A DNA stretch of 64,000 nucleotides from Microbulbifer variabilis. Lineage in GTDB: Bacteria; Pseudomonadota; Gammaproteobacteria; Pseudomonadales; Cellvibrionaceae. Below the pieces are notes generated by a model. It was not told where the DNA came from. It did no database searches and saw nothing but the letters and a program-made list of their open reading frames with translations. This document shows, piece by piece, positions 46,364 to 54,033 of the stretch (position 1 is its first letter; every line of letters starts with the position of its first letter). Where the stretch lies: positions 1,347,001 to 1,411,000 of the forward strand of contig NZ_CP092418.1 of NCBI RefSeq assembly GCF_023716485.1, written 5' to 3'. The position numbers and the translations under genes were made by a program.

Positions 46364-46915
46364 ATGAAAATACCAGCCCTGGTTCTTGCCTTCTTCTTTA
46401 GTCAGTATGTACAGGCGTCTTGTCAATTAGAGGAATATGAACGTTTTCTAAACACCCAGAGTTTGGTGATGTTGGAGGCGTCTGTGCAGTTGTTTGAAGA
46501 AGATAAAGATAAATTCAAAATAATAAAGCCGTTTGTGAAGTTGGAAGTTAGAAATAACAAGCTGAAAGTCTATATCGCCAAGAAACTTAGTGAGTTGAAT
46601 CCCGAGGTGTTAAATCTAAAGGGGCCAATTGCAAACTATGTGCCCAGTGTGTCTGTTCAGATAATGCCGGATGGGTCAATACGGGATAAGGTTGACCTTG
46701 CTATGTCCAAGGATAAATTTTATAGAAGTGAAAAGTCGGCCATGAAGCCGATTGAAAAATTATACCTCTATCATGACGGCATGACGGAGCTTGAGAAAAA
46801 GCGCTTTCTCTCGGCCAGAAATTCCTTGAGTGCACACATGGAAACCAATGAGCAGTTTGAGTTTATGAAGCGAGCTTTCACTACCTCCCTGGCAAGTGTT
46901 TGCCCTTTGGATTGA
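46364..46915 (+). CDS. Exported protein, function unknown
   Basis: A 183-residue protein with a signal peptide (MKIPALVLAFFFSQYVQA-SC). The mature part is Lys- and Glu-rich with an amphipathic helical beginning (YERFLNTQSLVMLEASVQLF) and two Cys (near 20 and 180) that could form a disulfide. I do not recognise a domain. It is monocistronic with its own terminator. Confidence 0.65.
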   Translation: MKIPALVLAFFFSQYVQASCQLEEYERFLNTQSLVMLEASVQLFEEDKDKFKIIKPFVKLEVRNNKLKVYIAKKLSELNPEVLNLKGPIANYVPSVSVQIMPDGSIRDKVDLAMSKDKFYRSEKSAMKPIEKLYLYHDGMTELEKKRFLSARNSLSAHMETNEQFEFMKRAFTTSLASVCPLD

Positions 46916-46985
46916 TAGAGTTCTGGAGTATGCGGTATGGATAAGATGAAAATGTAACTTAATATTTAAAGCCAGGTTTCTACTT

Positions 46986-47012
46986 AAAGGGGCACTAAGT
47001 TGTCCCTTTTTT
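46986..47012 (+). terminator. Rho-independent terminator
   Basis: AAAGGG-G-CA / TG-T-CCCTTT imperfect stem ending in T6, about 70 nt after the unknown exported protein. Confidence 0.75.
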
Positions 47013-47113
47013 ATATTTGTTTATTTTGTGCTGCGTTGTATATGTTGCCTGTAATAGAGGTGCTACTAGTAATAATCTAGTTGTTATTTTATAAGTGGGA
47101 AGTTTAGAAGAAC

Positions 47114-47896
47114 ATGGAAATTAATATTTATCAGGTAGATGCCTTTGCATCCAGAATGTTTTCTGGCAATCCGGCCGCGGTTTGTCCACTTGATGAGTGG
47201 CTCGCAGATATACAGATGCAGAATATTGCTGAAGAAAATAACTTATCTGAAACGGCTTTTTTTGTTCCAGAGGGAGAGGGTTATAGGCTGCGATGGTTTA
47301 CACCTGAAGCTGAGGTGGATCTCTGTGGTCATGCTACCCTGGCAGCAGCCCATGTTTTGTTTAAGCATTTATCGTACGCAAAGCCTGTTATCAACTTCGA
47401 AACGCGCAGTGGCTTGTTAAAAGTGGGGCTCTGCGAAGGCGGCTATAAAATGCGATTTCCTATCAGTATCCCTGCCCCAACGGAATGTCCATTAGGTTTG
47501 GCTGAGGCTTTAAGTGTGGTTCCTGTGAAAACTTTGGCTGCCTTTGACTATATCGTTGTACTGGATAGCGAGACTCAACTAAAGAGCGTTAAGCCTAATT
47601 TCATGTTGATGGCTGAGCTCGATTTAAGGGGTGTGGTGATTACCGCTCCGGGGGATCACTGTGATTTTGTCAGTCGCTGTTTTTTTCCCAAGCTGCGAGT
47701 CAATGAAGACCCAGTAACAGGATCTGCACATTGCGAGTTGGCACCCTATTGGAGTCAGGTTTTGGGTAAGTCACATCTCAATGCAATGCAGCTATCAAAG
47801 AGGCGCGGAGTGCTCACCTGTGAGGTTGTAGGTGATGAGGTTATTCTTATCGGCCAAGCCGTTGACTATATGCGCGGTCAAATATCGTTTCAATAA
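47114..47896 (+). CDS. PhzF family isomerase/epimerase-like protein
   Basis: A 260-residue protein of the PhzF / diaminopimelate-epimerase fold. Conserved motifs: FSGNPAAVCPL, NLSETAFF with the catalytic Glu near 45, EVDLCGHATLAAAHVL and DPVTGSAHC. The family includes the phenazine enzyme PhzF, but a lone gene like this is not evidence for phenazine synthesis; many are orphan isomerases. The terminator downstream is shared with the convergent TSP3 gene. Confidence 0.85.
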   Translation: MEINIYQVDAFASRMFSGNPAAVCPLDEWLADIQMQNIAEENNLSETAFFVPEGEGYRLRWFTPEAEVDLCGHATLAAAHVLFKHLSYAKPVINFETRSGLLKVGLCEGGYKMRFPISIPAPTECPLGLAEALSVVPVKTLAAFDYIVVLDSETQLKSVKPNFMLMAELDLRGVVITAPGDHCDFVSRCFFPKLRVNEDPVTGSAHCELAPYWSQVLGKSHLNAMQLSKRRGVLTCEVVGDEVILIGQAVDYMRGQISFQ

Positions 47897-47910
47897 ACCT
47901 TTGTAAACAT

Positions 47911-47933
47911 AAAGCCCCGGAACTCGGGGCTTT
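47911..47933. terminator. Bidirectional terminator
   Basis: AAAGCCCCG / CGGGGCTTT stem with a 5-nt loop; it lies between the convergent PhzF-like and TSP3 genes and has A and T tracts on its two sides. Confidence 0.8.
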
Positions 47934-47954
47934 ATTGCTTTTATAAGGGCTTTA

Positions 47955-50540
47955 CTACGGCAGGCTTATGGGAACCGCACAGGCGAGATAGATATCCAGC
48001 TTGTTATTGGTGAGCTCCAATCCGCCAAGAGTAAGGCGTACCTGGTTAAAGTCTGCCTGAGTATTTGCCAGTAACAGGCGGTGATTCTGGGCACCATTGA
48101 CCTTAAATGGAGCCAGCATATAACCGCTGATGCTTTCACCTGTGGCAGTTCCGTCCAGATAGGTACTGATGGTAATGCTGTTGAGGTAGATAAGATCCAG
48201 CACTGAGCTCGTATTTTCCACTAGGAAGCTAAGCAGGTAGCGACCACTTTTCACGTTACTGTGGTTGACCTGGATATAAGTGCTGCCTCCAGCGCCACTC
48301 GCAACTTCCATTCTGGCGGCATCGGAGGGTATTCCATTGCCTACTTTGGCTAATGAAACTACTGAGCAGCCATCGCAGGGAGCATTGATACCATGTTCCA
48401 GCTCTGTGCTAGCGCCATCCATTATTTCAAGCCCCTCGAAGGAAGTGCAGGAAAGGACAGTATCGTAGTCACAGGCGTCACCAATGCCGTCCTGATCAGA
48501 GTCTTCTCCATTCGGATTCCAGGCTTGAGGGCAGTTATCTGAGGTGTTTTCCACACCATCGTTATCTACGTCGGGGTCGCAGGCGTCGCCCTGTCCGTCT
48601 CCATCACTATCTGTTTGCGTTGGATTGGAAATATCTGGGCAGTTATCTGCGCTGTCATCCAAGGTGTCATTATCGATATCACTATCGCAGGCGTCGCCGT
48701 TGCCATCTTTATCCCCGTCTTCCTGCTCCGGGTTTGGTACATGTGGGCAGTTGTCTAGGGTGTCCTCGATGCTATCTCCATCGACATCGTTGTCACAATG
48801 ATCACCGCTTCCGTCGCCGTCACTATCGCTTTGATCATTGGGAGCGAAGGGACAGTTATCTTGTTCATTCGTCGTACCATCGCCATCCCGGTCATTGTCA
48901 CAAATGTCTCCCAGGCCATCGTTGTCCTGGTCTGATTGATTTGGGTTCGCTACTGCGGGGCAATTGTCCACACCATCGTCGAAGCTATCGTTATCTGCAT
49001 CGGTATTGGTATCGCAGGCATCCCCGACGCCGTCCCCATCATGATCCTCCTGGAGTGTGTTGGGGTTATGGGGACAATTGTCACTGCTATTTACGATGCC
49101 ATCGTTATCCAGATCGGGGTCGCAGGCGTCACCGAGGTAGTCGGCATCGCTATCCTTTTGATGGGCATTGGGGTCGAAGCGACAGTTATCGATCAGGTCG
49201 ATGATACCGTCGTTATCATCGTCGCTGTCACAGATATCGCCGATCTGGTCACTATCGTTATTGGCTTGGTCTCGATTGGGAATGGCAGGGCAGTTATCTT
49301 CTGTGTTGGCACTGCCGTCACCATCCTTATCGCTGTCACAGGCGTCACCAATACCGTCTCCGTCTCGGTCGAATTGGCTGGTATTGGCAATGTTTACACA
49401 GTTGTCGACATAGTCAGTAATTAAATCCCCGTCGATATCAGAGTTGTTATCACAGGCATCGCCGAAGCTGTCACCGTCGGTATCTACCTGGTCCTCATTG
49501 GCCACGAGGGGGCAATTGTCTGCATCGTTGTCTACCCCATCGTCATCCCTGTCGGAGTCACATAGATCGCCTCTGCCATCTCTATCAGTGTCGGTTTGAT
49601 CTGCATTGGCATCGACGGGACAATTATCGGCATGGTCTTCAATGCCATCCGCATCATCATCGCTATCGCATAGATCGCCCTTTCCATCGGAGTCGATATC
49701 ACTTTGGTCGCTATTGGCGATAGCAGGACAATTATCAGCTTCATTATCAATGCCGTCGTTATCGAGGTCCGGATCGCAGACATTGCCTAATCCATCGTTG
49801 TCCTGATCCTCTTGTGCTGGGTTTGGTTTGCCAGGGCAGTTGTCACTGATATCTTCGATGCTATCACCGTCATCGTCGTTATCGCAGGCGTTGCCCGTGC
49901 CGTCGTTGTCGGTATCCACTTGATCTTCGTTGGGCACTTGCGGGCAGTTGTCTACACCATCGTCCAGGCCATCATTGTCGGTATCGCTGTCGCTATCACA
50001 TAGATCGCCAATGCCGTCATTGTCTTGATCGGTTTGGTCTGGGTTGGAGACGGTGGGGCAGTTATCGAGGCTATTGGTGAAGTCATCGCCATCGAGGTCG
50101 TTATCGCAGCTGTCACCGACACCATCGCCATCCATGTCACTCTGTTCATGGTTGGCGTTTGCAGGACAGTTATCCGCATCGTTGACTACTTCATCACCAT
50201 CGAGATCTTCATCGCAGGCATTGCCAACTTTATCGCCGTCACTATCTGCCTGATCGATGTTGGCGATTTGTGGACAGTTATCTTCTAAGTCCAGATGATT
50301 ATCATTGTCATCATCGTTGTCACAGGCATCACCGCTACCGTCGCTGTCGAGGTCATCTTGGGAGGGATTACTGATGCTGGGGCAGTTATCGTCGGAATTG
50401 CGAACGCCATCTTCATCACTGTCTGTCACGTTGGAGCCCGGGGGAAAGTTATCGGCGGCTCGGGCTTTTCCTTTGTCCGATCCGCAGGCACTCAATAGCA
50501 GTAGCGAAAGAAAAAATACAATTAACGAAATTTTTGACAT
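47955..50540 (-). CDS. Lipoprotein with 18 thrombospondin type-3 repeats
   Basis: An 861-residue lipoprotein (SLLLLSAC lipobox) in which residues about 35-690 are an array of about 18 calcium-binding type-3 repeats of about 36 residues, each with a DNCP-x-x-x-N-x-x-Q opening and acidic DxDxDGxGDxCD loops. Each repeat has a pair of Cys that can form disulfides; repeats 10 and 12 have lost the Pro of DNCP. The C-terminal 165 residues form a distinct domain (DTVLSCTSFEGLEI onward), which may be a beta-sandwich ligand-binding or adhesion domain. It would be a stiff Ca2+-dependent rod on the cell surface or in the periplasm. Its ligand is unknown. Confidence 0.87.
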   Translation of the reverse strand: MSKISLIVFFLSLLLLSACGSDKGKARAADNFPPGSNVTDSDEDGVRNSDDNCPSISNPSQDDLDSDGSGDACDNDDDNDNHLDLEDNCPQIANIDQADSDGDKVGNACDEDLDGDEVVNDADNCPANANHEQSDMDGDGVGDSCDNDLDGDDFTNSLDNCPTVSNPDQTDQDNDGIGDLCDSDSDTDNDGLDDGVDNCPQVPNEDQVDTDNDGTGNACDNDDDGDSIEDISDNCPGKPNPAQEDQDNDGLGNVCDPDLDNDGIDNEADNCPAIANSDQSDIDSDGKGDLCDSDDDADGIEDHADNCPVDANADQTDTDRDGRGDLCDSDRDDDGVDNDADNCPLVANEDQVDTDGDSFGDACDNNSDIDGDLITDYVDNCVNIANTSQFDRDGDGIGDACDSDKDGDGSANTEDNCPAIPNRDQANNDSDQIGDICDSDDDNDGIIDLIDNCRFDPNAHQKDSDADYLGDACDPDLDNDGIVNSSDNCPHNPNTLQEDHDGDGVGDACDTNTDADNDSFDDGVDNCPAVANPNQSDQDNDGLGDICDNDRDGDGTTNEQDNCPFAPNDQSDSDGDGSGDHCDNDVDGDSIEDTLDNCPHVPNPEQEDGDKDGNGDACDSDIDNDTLDDSADNCPDISNPTQTDSDGDGQGDACDPDVDNDGVENTSDNCPQAWNPNGEDSDQDGIGDACDYDTVLSCTSFEGLEIMDGASTELEHGINAPCDGCSVVSLAKVGNGIPSDAARMEVASGAGGSTYIQVNHSNVKSGRYLLSFLVENTSSVLDLIYLNSITISTYLDGTATGESISGYMLAPFKVNGAQNHRLLLANTQADFNQVRLTLGGLELTNNKLDIYLACAVPISLP

Positions 50541-51144
50541 GCTTTGAAATCTCTGGAAACAAATACTTTTTTGTTATCTGCTGGGGAAGAACTGTCATTT
50601 GCTACGAGAAAATAGAAGTGAAAATAAGTGCCCACTTCTTGAAGGTTGCTTCCCTATAGATGTAATTGGTGGAGTAAATACCTGATTTTTATTTCTTATC
50701 AGAATAGATGAGCCACCGAATTTCGATGTGGGTAAATATGTGTGATTTCTATGAATAAAGGTAATGATTGAAAAAATAATGGCAGTTTATTTTTTTAGTT
50801 TTTCTTGTTGGCAGTGAGGGGAGTGAAAATGCCCGCACATTTGTGCTGAGAAATTTTCAGCTTGTTGCCGGTGTGTATTTTTGATGAGGAATAAGCGGAA
50901 AGACGTTGATGGTTTTGAAAATTTCTTGTGAGCTGTAAAGAGTAATCAGGTGCGTAAATTAATCGGGCAACCGGATATAGTCATTGCCGCAGCAAACGTT
51001 GGTTATGTGAATTTATTTCTCATGATAACGAAGGCTTGAGTCTTGTTATGACTATCGGGTCTAATGGTTTTTGGGTCAGTTCCGTTTTTGACTAGTTTCC
51101 AAGGCAGCGTGGAAATACACTGGAGGTCAGATTCGGGAGGGCAA
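50541..51144. other. Divergent intergenic region, TSP3 / Ada-AlkA
   Basis: 604 AT-rich bases. No ORF is supported. A 17-bp palindrome GCTGA-N7-TCAGC is at 50845-50861. Promoters for both flanking genes must lie here but no clear -35/-10 pair was seen. Confidence 0.4.
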
Positions 51145-52611
51145 ATGAAAATTGATGCGGCAATTTGTTCCAGCGCGCGGCTTGCGCGTGATCGGCGTTT
51201 TGATGGGCGTTTTTTTACGGCGGTGAAGACGACAGGTATCTTCTGTCGACCCATCTGCCCCGCGCGGCCACCGCTGGAGCGCAATGTCACTTATTTTGAG
51301 ACTGCGGCGGAGGCGGCCAATGCGGGCTTTAGGCCTTGTCTGCGCTGTCGCCCCGATTCTGCGCCGGGCAGTCCAGCTTGGGGATTGGTATCAACCACCG
51401 TGCAGCGCGCTTTGAAACTGATGCGCAGTGAGCGTGAGCCTCAATCTGTGGAGCGACTGGCAGAGCGTCTTGGAGTCAGTAGCCGTTATCTGCGCCGCCT
51501 GTTCTCTGAGCATCTGGGGGTAAGCCCCTTAGCGGTTTGGCAAACTGAGCGGGCACTGTTTGCTTTTCGTTTACTGCGAGATACGGACTTGCCTATTGCT
51601 GAAATCGCCTACGAGTCTGGTTTTAACAGTTTGAGACGCTTTAACGGTGTATTCAAACAGATCTATCAGCGCACCCCATCCGAAGTGCGCAGGGAGGGGC
51701 ACGTAGTGCGTGCCGAGAAGGTGAGTGCCACACGCGTACGGCTGTACCTGGATTACCGCCCGCCATTAGATTGGCAACAACTCCTGGCTTTTTTGGGGAC
51801 CCGCGCTTTGGCCGGGGTAGAGCAGGTGGAGGGGGAGGTCTATTCACGCAGTTTCGAATTGGATGCCTGTCGCGGCGTGATGGAGGTTTCCCACGATCCG
51901 AAACGAAATCGCTTGGTAGTGGAGGTTTTTGGTCAGGAAGGTGGGGCAGGGTTATATCTGCTGAACCAGCGCCTGCGCCGGCTATTTGATCTGGATGCGG
52001 ATATTGAGGAGATTCAGACGGTATTAAATGAAGATCCACTGCTGGCGGATCAGTTGGCGAAGAATCCGGGCCTGCGCTTGCCCGGTGCTTGGGATCCATT
52101 TGAATATGCACTGCGGGCGATTCTCGGTCAGCAGATCAGTGTCGCGGCGGCGACCACTATTGCCGGACGTATAGTGGCCCGCTACGGGGAGTCTTTTGTG
52201 GATGATGCTGGCAGAGAGCGGTTTTTATTCCCAACGGCGGAGCGTCTCGCCGAGGCGGACTTTGCCGATCTGGGCTTGACCCGGGCTCGAATGAAAACCC
52301 TACAGGAGTTTGTTGTCGCAACTTTGGATGGCCGTGTGAGTTTTGCCGATCAGTCCCTGGAGGATTGGTGCAGCCAAGCCACAGCACTGCCGGGTATTGG
52401 CGATTGGACGGCGCATTATATCGCTATGCGCGGCCTGTCGATGCCGGATGCTTTCCCCGCGTCGGATTTGGGTATTCTACAAGCCTTGGGCAGTGATGGT
52501 GAAAAGGCAAAACCCAAGCAGGCCCAGGAGCGGGCAGAGCAGTGGCGGCCCTGGCGGGCATATGGAGCCATTTTGTTGTGGCAGTCCCTGAAATCTGGAG
52601 AGAAAAAATGA
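51145..52611 (+). CDS. alkA: Ada-AlkA fusion: adaptive-response regulator and DNA-3-methyladenine glycosylase II
   Basis: A 488-residue protein. N-terminal Ada zinc domain with the four-Cys set (IFCRPICPARP, RPCLRCRPD; methyl-acceptor Cys near 33), an AraC-type HTH (VERLAERLGVSSRYLRRLF), then an AlkA glycosylase with the helix-hairpin-helix LPGIGDWTAHYIAMRG and catalytic Asp in FPASDLG. It senses methylphosphotriesters and removes alkylated bases; the protein both activates and repairs. The start is ATG 51145 behind GGGAGG; an upstream in-frame start at 51064 is less likely. Its stop overlaps the ogt start by 4 nt. Confidence 0.9.
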   Translation: MKIDAAICSSARLARDRRFDGRFFTAVKTTGIFCRPICPARPPLERNVTYFETAAEAANAGFRPCLRCRPDSAPGSPAWGLVSTTVQRALKLMRSEREPQSVERLAERLGVSSRYLRRLFSEHLGVSPLAVWQTERALFAFRLLRDTDLPIAEIAYESGFNSLRRFNGVFKQIYQRTPSEVRREGHVVRAEKVSATRVRLYLDYRPPLDWQQLLAFLGTRALAGVEQVEGEVYSRSFELDACRGVMEVSHDPKRNRLVVEVFGQEGGAGLYLLNQRLRRLFDLDADIEEIQTVLNEDPLLADQLAKNPGLRLPGAWDPFEYALRAILGQQISVAAATTIAGRIVARYGESFVDDAGRERFLFPTAERLAEADFADLGLTRARMKTLQEFVVATLDGRVSFADQSLEDWCSQATALPGIGDWTAHYIAMRGLSMPDAFPASDLGILQALGSDGEKAKPKQAQERAEQWRPWRAYGAILLWQSLKSGEKK

Positions 52612-53132
52612 TTGTCTATGAGAGTTACACCACGGAATTGGGGGATGTTGCCATCGCGGCCTGCGAGCAAGAGGGGCTCTCCCGAGGCGCCAGAGGTATA
52701 GTTGCACTCCAGTTTTATGATGATGAACGACCATTGCGTTTGGGGGGCGGTTGGCAGCGGGGCGCCTCGGAGCTGACGGATTTGGCTGCCCAGCAGTTGC
52801 GGGAATATATCGCCGGCCAGCGCAAAAGCTTCGATCTGCCTCTGGCGCCAAAGGGTACTGAATTCCAGTGCCGGGTTTGGGATGCGCTGTTGCAAATTCC
52901 CTTTGGCGAAACTCGCAGTTACAGCCAGCAAGCCCAGTGGTTGGGCCAGCCACGGGCTATTCGCGCGGTGGCGCGGGCCAATGGTGCAAATCCGATTGCC
53001 ATCGTTATTCCCTGCCACCGCGTAATCGGAGCTAATGGCAGCCTTACCGGCTACGCCGGCGGCCTGTCATTGAAAGCGCGCTTGCTCACCCTTGAGGGTG
53101 CCAACTTTGTCCAGCAGGGCGAGCTGCTCTAG
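52608..53132 (+). CDS. ogt: Methylated-DNA-protein-cysteine methyltransferase
   Basis: A 174-residue suicide enzyme that transfers the O6-methyl group of guanine to its own Cys in the PCHR motif (IVIPCHRVIGANG). The upstream helix (GETRSYSQQAQWLGQPRAIR) is the DNA-recognition helix-turn-helix. ATG 52608 overlaps the stop of the Ada-AlkA gene (ATGA), so both repair functions are translationally coupled in one alkylation-response operon. GGAGAG is the RBS. Confidence 0.92.
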   Translation: MIVYESYTTELGDVAIAACEQEGLSRGARGIVALQFYDDERPLRLGGGWQRGASELTDLAAQQLREYIAGQRKSFDLPLAPKGTEFQCRVWDALLQIPFGETRSYSQQAQWLGQPRAIRAVARANGANPIAIVIPCHRVIGANGSLTGYAGGLSLKARLLTLEGANFVQQGELL

Positions 53133-53230
53133 CGGGTAATATTGGGAAAAGCGCAATCATCTCTCCCTAGCCACGGCCTCTTTGGCGCGAGATAATAAGC
53201 GGTTCATAATCATATCGAGCCGGAGGCCAA

Positions 53231-53767
53231 ATGCTGTACAGATTGGGGGATAAACAGCCACAACTGGAAGGTGAGGGCCACTATATTGCGCCCGGTGCCC
53301 ATGTGATTGGAGATGTGCGTATGCTTGCGCACAGCTCCGTATGGTTTAACGCGGTGGTGCGCGGTGACTGTGCGCCTATTACTATCGGTGAATACAGCAA
53401 CGTACAGGATGGCTCGGTTCTGCATGCCGATGTCGGTGTGCCATTAACCATCGGTACCGGTGTCACCGTAGGCCATAAAGTGATGCTGCACGGCTGTGAC
53501 ATTGGAGATTACAGCCTGATTGGTATCAATGCCGTGATCTTAAACCGGGCCAAAATCGGCAAGTGCTGTATCATTGGCGCCAATGCGCTGGTGACCGAGG
53601 GCACAGAAATTCCCGATTACTCTATGGTGCTGGGCTCTCCCGGCAAGGTAGTAAAATCTCTCGATCCCGCCACCTACGAGCTGCTCAAAGCCAGCAGCGA
53701 TCACTATGCGGCCAACGGCAAACATTTCGCCAGTGAACTGGTCCCGCTTGAGGCTAAAGATGTCTGA
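53231..53767 (+). CDS. Gamma carbonic anhydrase family protein
   Basis: A 178-residue left-handed beta-helix trimer protein of the YrdA/CamH type. The three zinc ligands are visible in [17 protein letters not shown] (two His), and the hexapeptide repeats are regular from residue 14. Carbonic anhydrase activity of this subgroup is often low, so the physiological role is uncertain. The last 8 nt overlap the DUF1289 gene. Confidence 0.88.
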   Translation: MLYRLGDKQPQLEGEGHYIAPGAHVIGDVRMLAHSSVWFNAVVRGDCAPITIGEYSNVQDGSVLHADVGVPLTIGTGVTVGHKVMLHGCDIGDYSLIGINAVILNRAKIGKCCIIGANALVTEGTEIPDYSMVLGSPGKVVKSLDPATYELLKASSDHYAANGKHFASELVPLEAKDV

Positions 53768-53975
53768 ACAAACGGTAAAAACCGTGGAGCCGAAAGAGCG
53801 CCCGGTGAAATCCCCCTGTATCTCCGTATGTGCCCTGAATGAGCAGGACCTGTGCGAGGGCTGTTTTCGCAGTGGTAATGAAATCAGCCGCTGGGGCTCC
53901 ATGGATAACGATGAGCGCCGTGCAGTGTTAAAGCTCTGCACCGAGCGCGCGCGGCAAATGGGCCGAATCTGGTAA
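53760..53975 (+). CDS. DUF1289 (Fe-S-like Cys motif) protein
   Basis: A 71-residue protein with the DUF1289 signature [20 protein letters not shown] (Cys-x3-Cys-x7-Cys-x2-Cys), suggestive of metal binding. Function unknown. The ATG at 53760 overlaps the gamma-CA stop by 8 nt, indicating coupling. Confidence 0.85.
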   Translation: MSEQTVKTVEPKERPVKSPCISVCALNEQDLCEGCFRSGNEISRWGSMDNDERRAVLKLCTERARQMGRIW

Positions 53976-53999
53976 ACAATCGATAGCGCTTTGTCGGGG

Positions 54000-54019
54000 C
54001 CGGGCCTCGCAGGGCCCGG
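54000..54019 (+). promoter_or_regulatory. GC-rich hairpin just upstream of dnaE
   Basis: Perfect 7-bp stem CCGGGCC / GGCCCGG with a 6-nt loop ends 14 nt before the dnaE ATG. There is no T tract, so it is not an obvious terminator. No recognisable Shine-Dalgarno lies between it and the ATG. It may affect translation initiation, or be transcribed silent structure. Confidence 0.45.
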
Positions 54020-54033
54020 AACTAAATGCGACT

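Noticed and set aside
47114..47896. Phenazine biosynthesis locus
   Set aside because: Only a PhzF-fold protein is present, without other phz genes; the family is mostly of unknown substrate.
48620..50288. Long open frames on the plus strand opposite the TSP3 gene, with Val/Ile- or Ser-rich translations
   Set aside because: They mirror the repetitive DNCP/DxDxDG codons of the true gene; their composition is repetitive and they have no RBS or family match.
47955..50540. Periodic DNA that might be a CRISPR or satellite array
   Set aside because: The period is about 108 bp, degenerate at DNA level and in frame with a protein repeat; no spacers or constant repeats.
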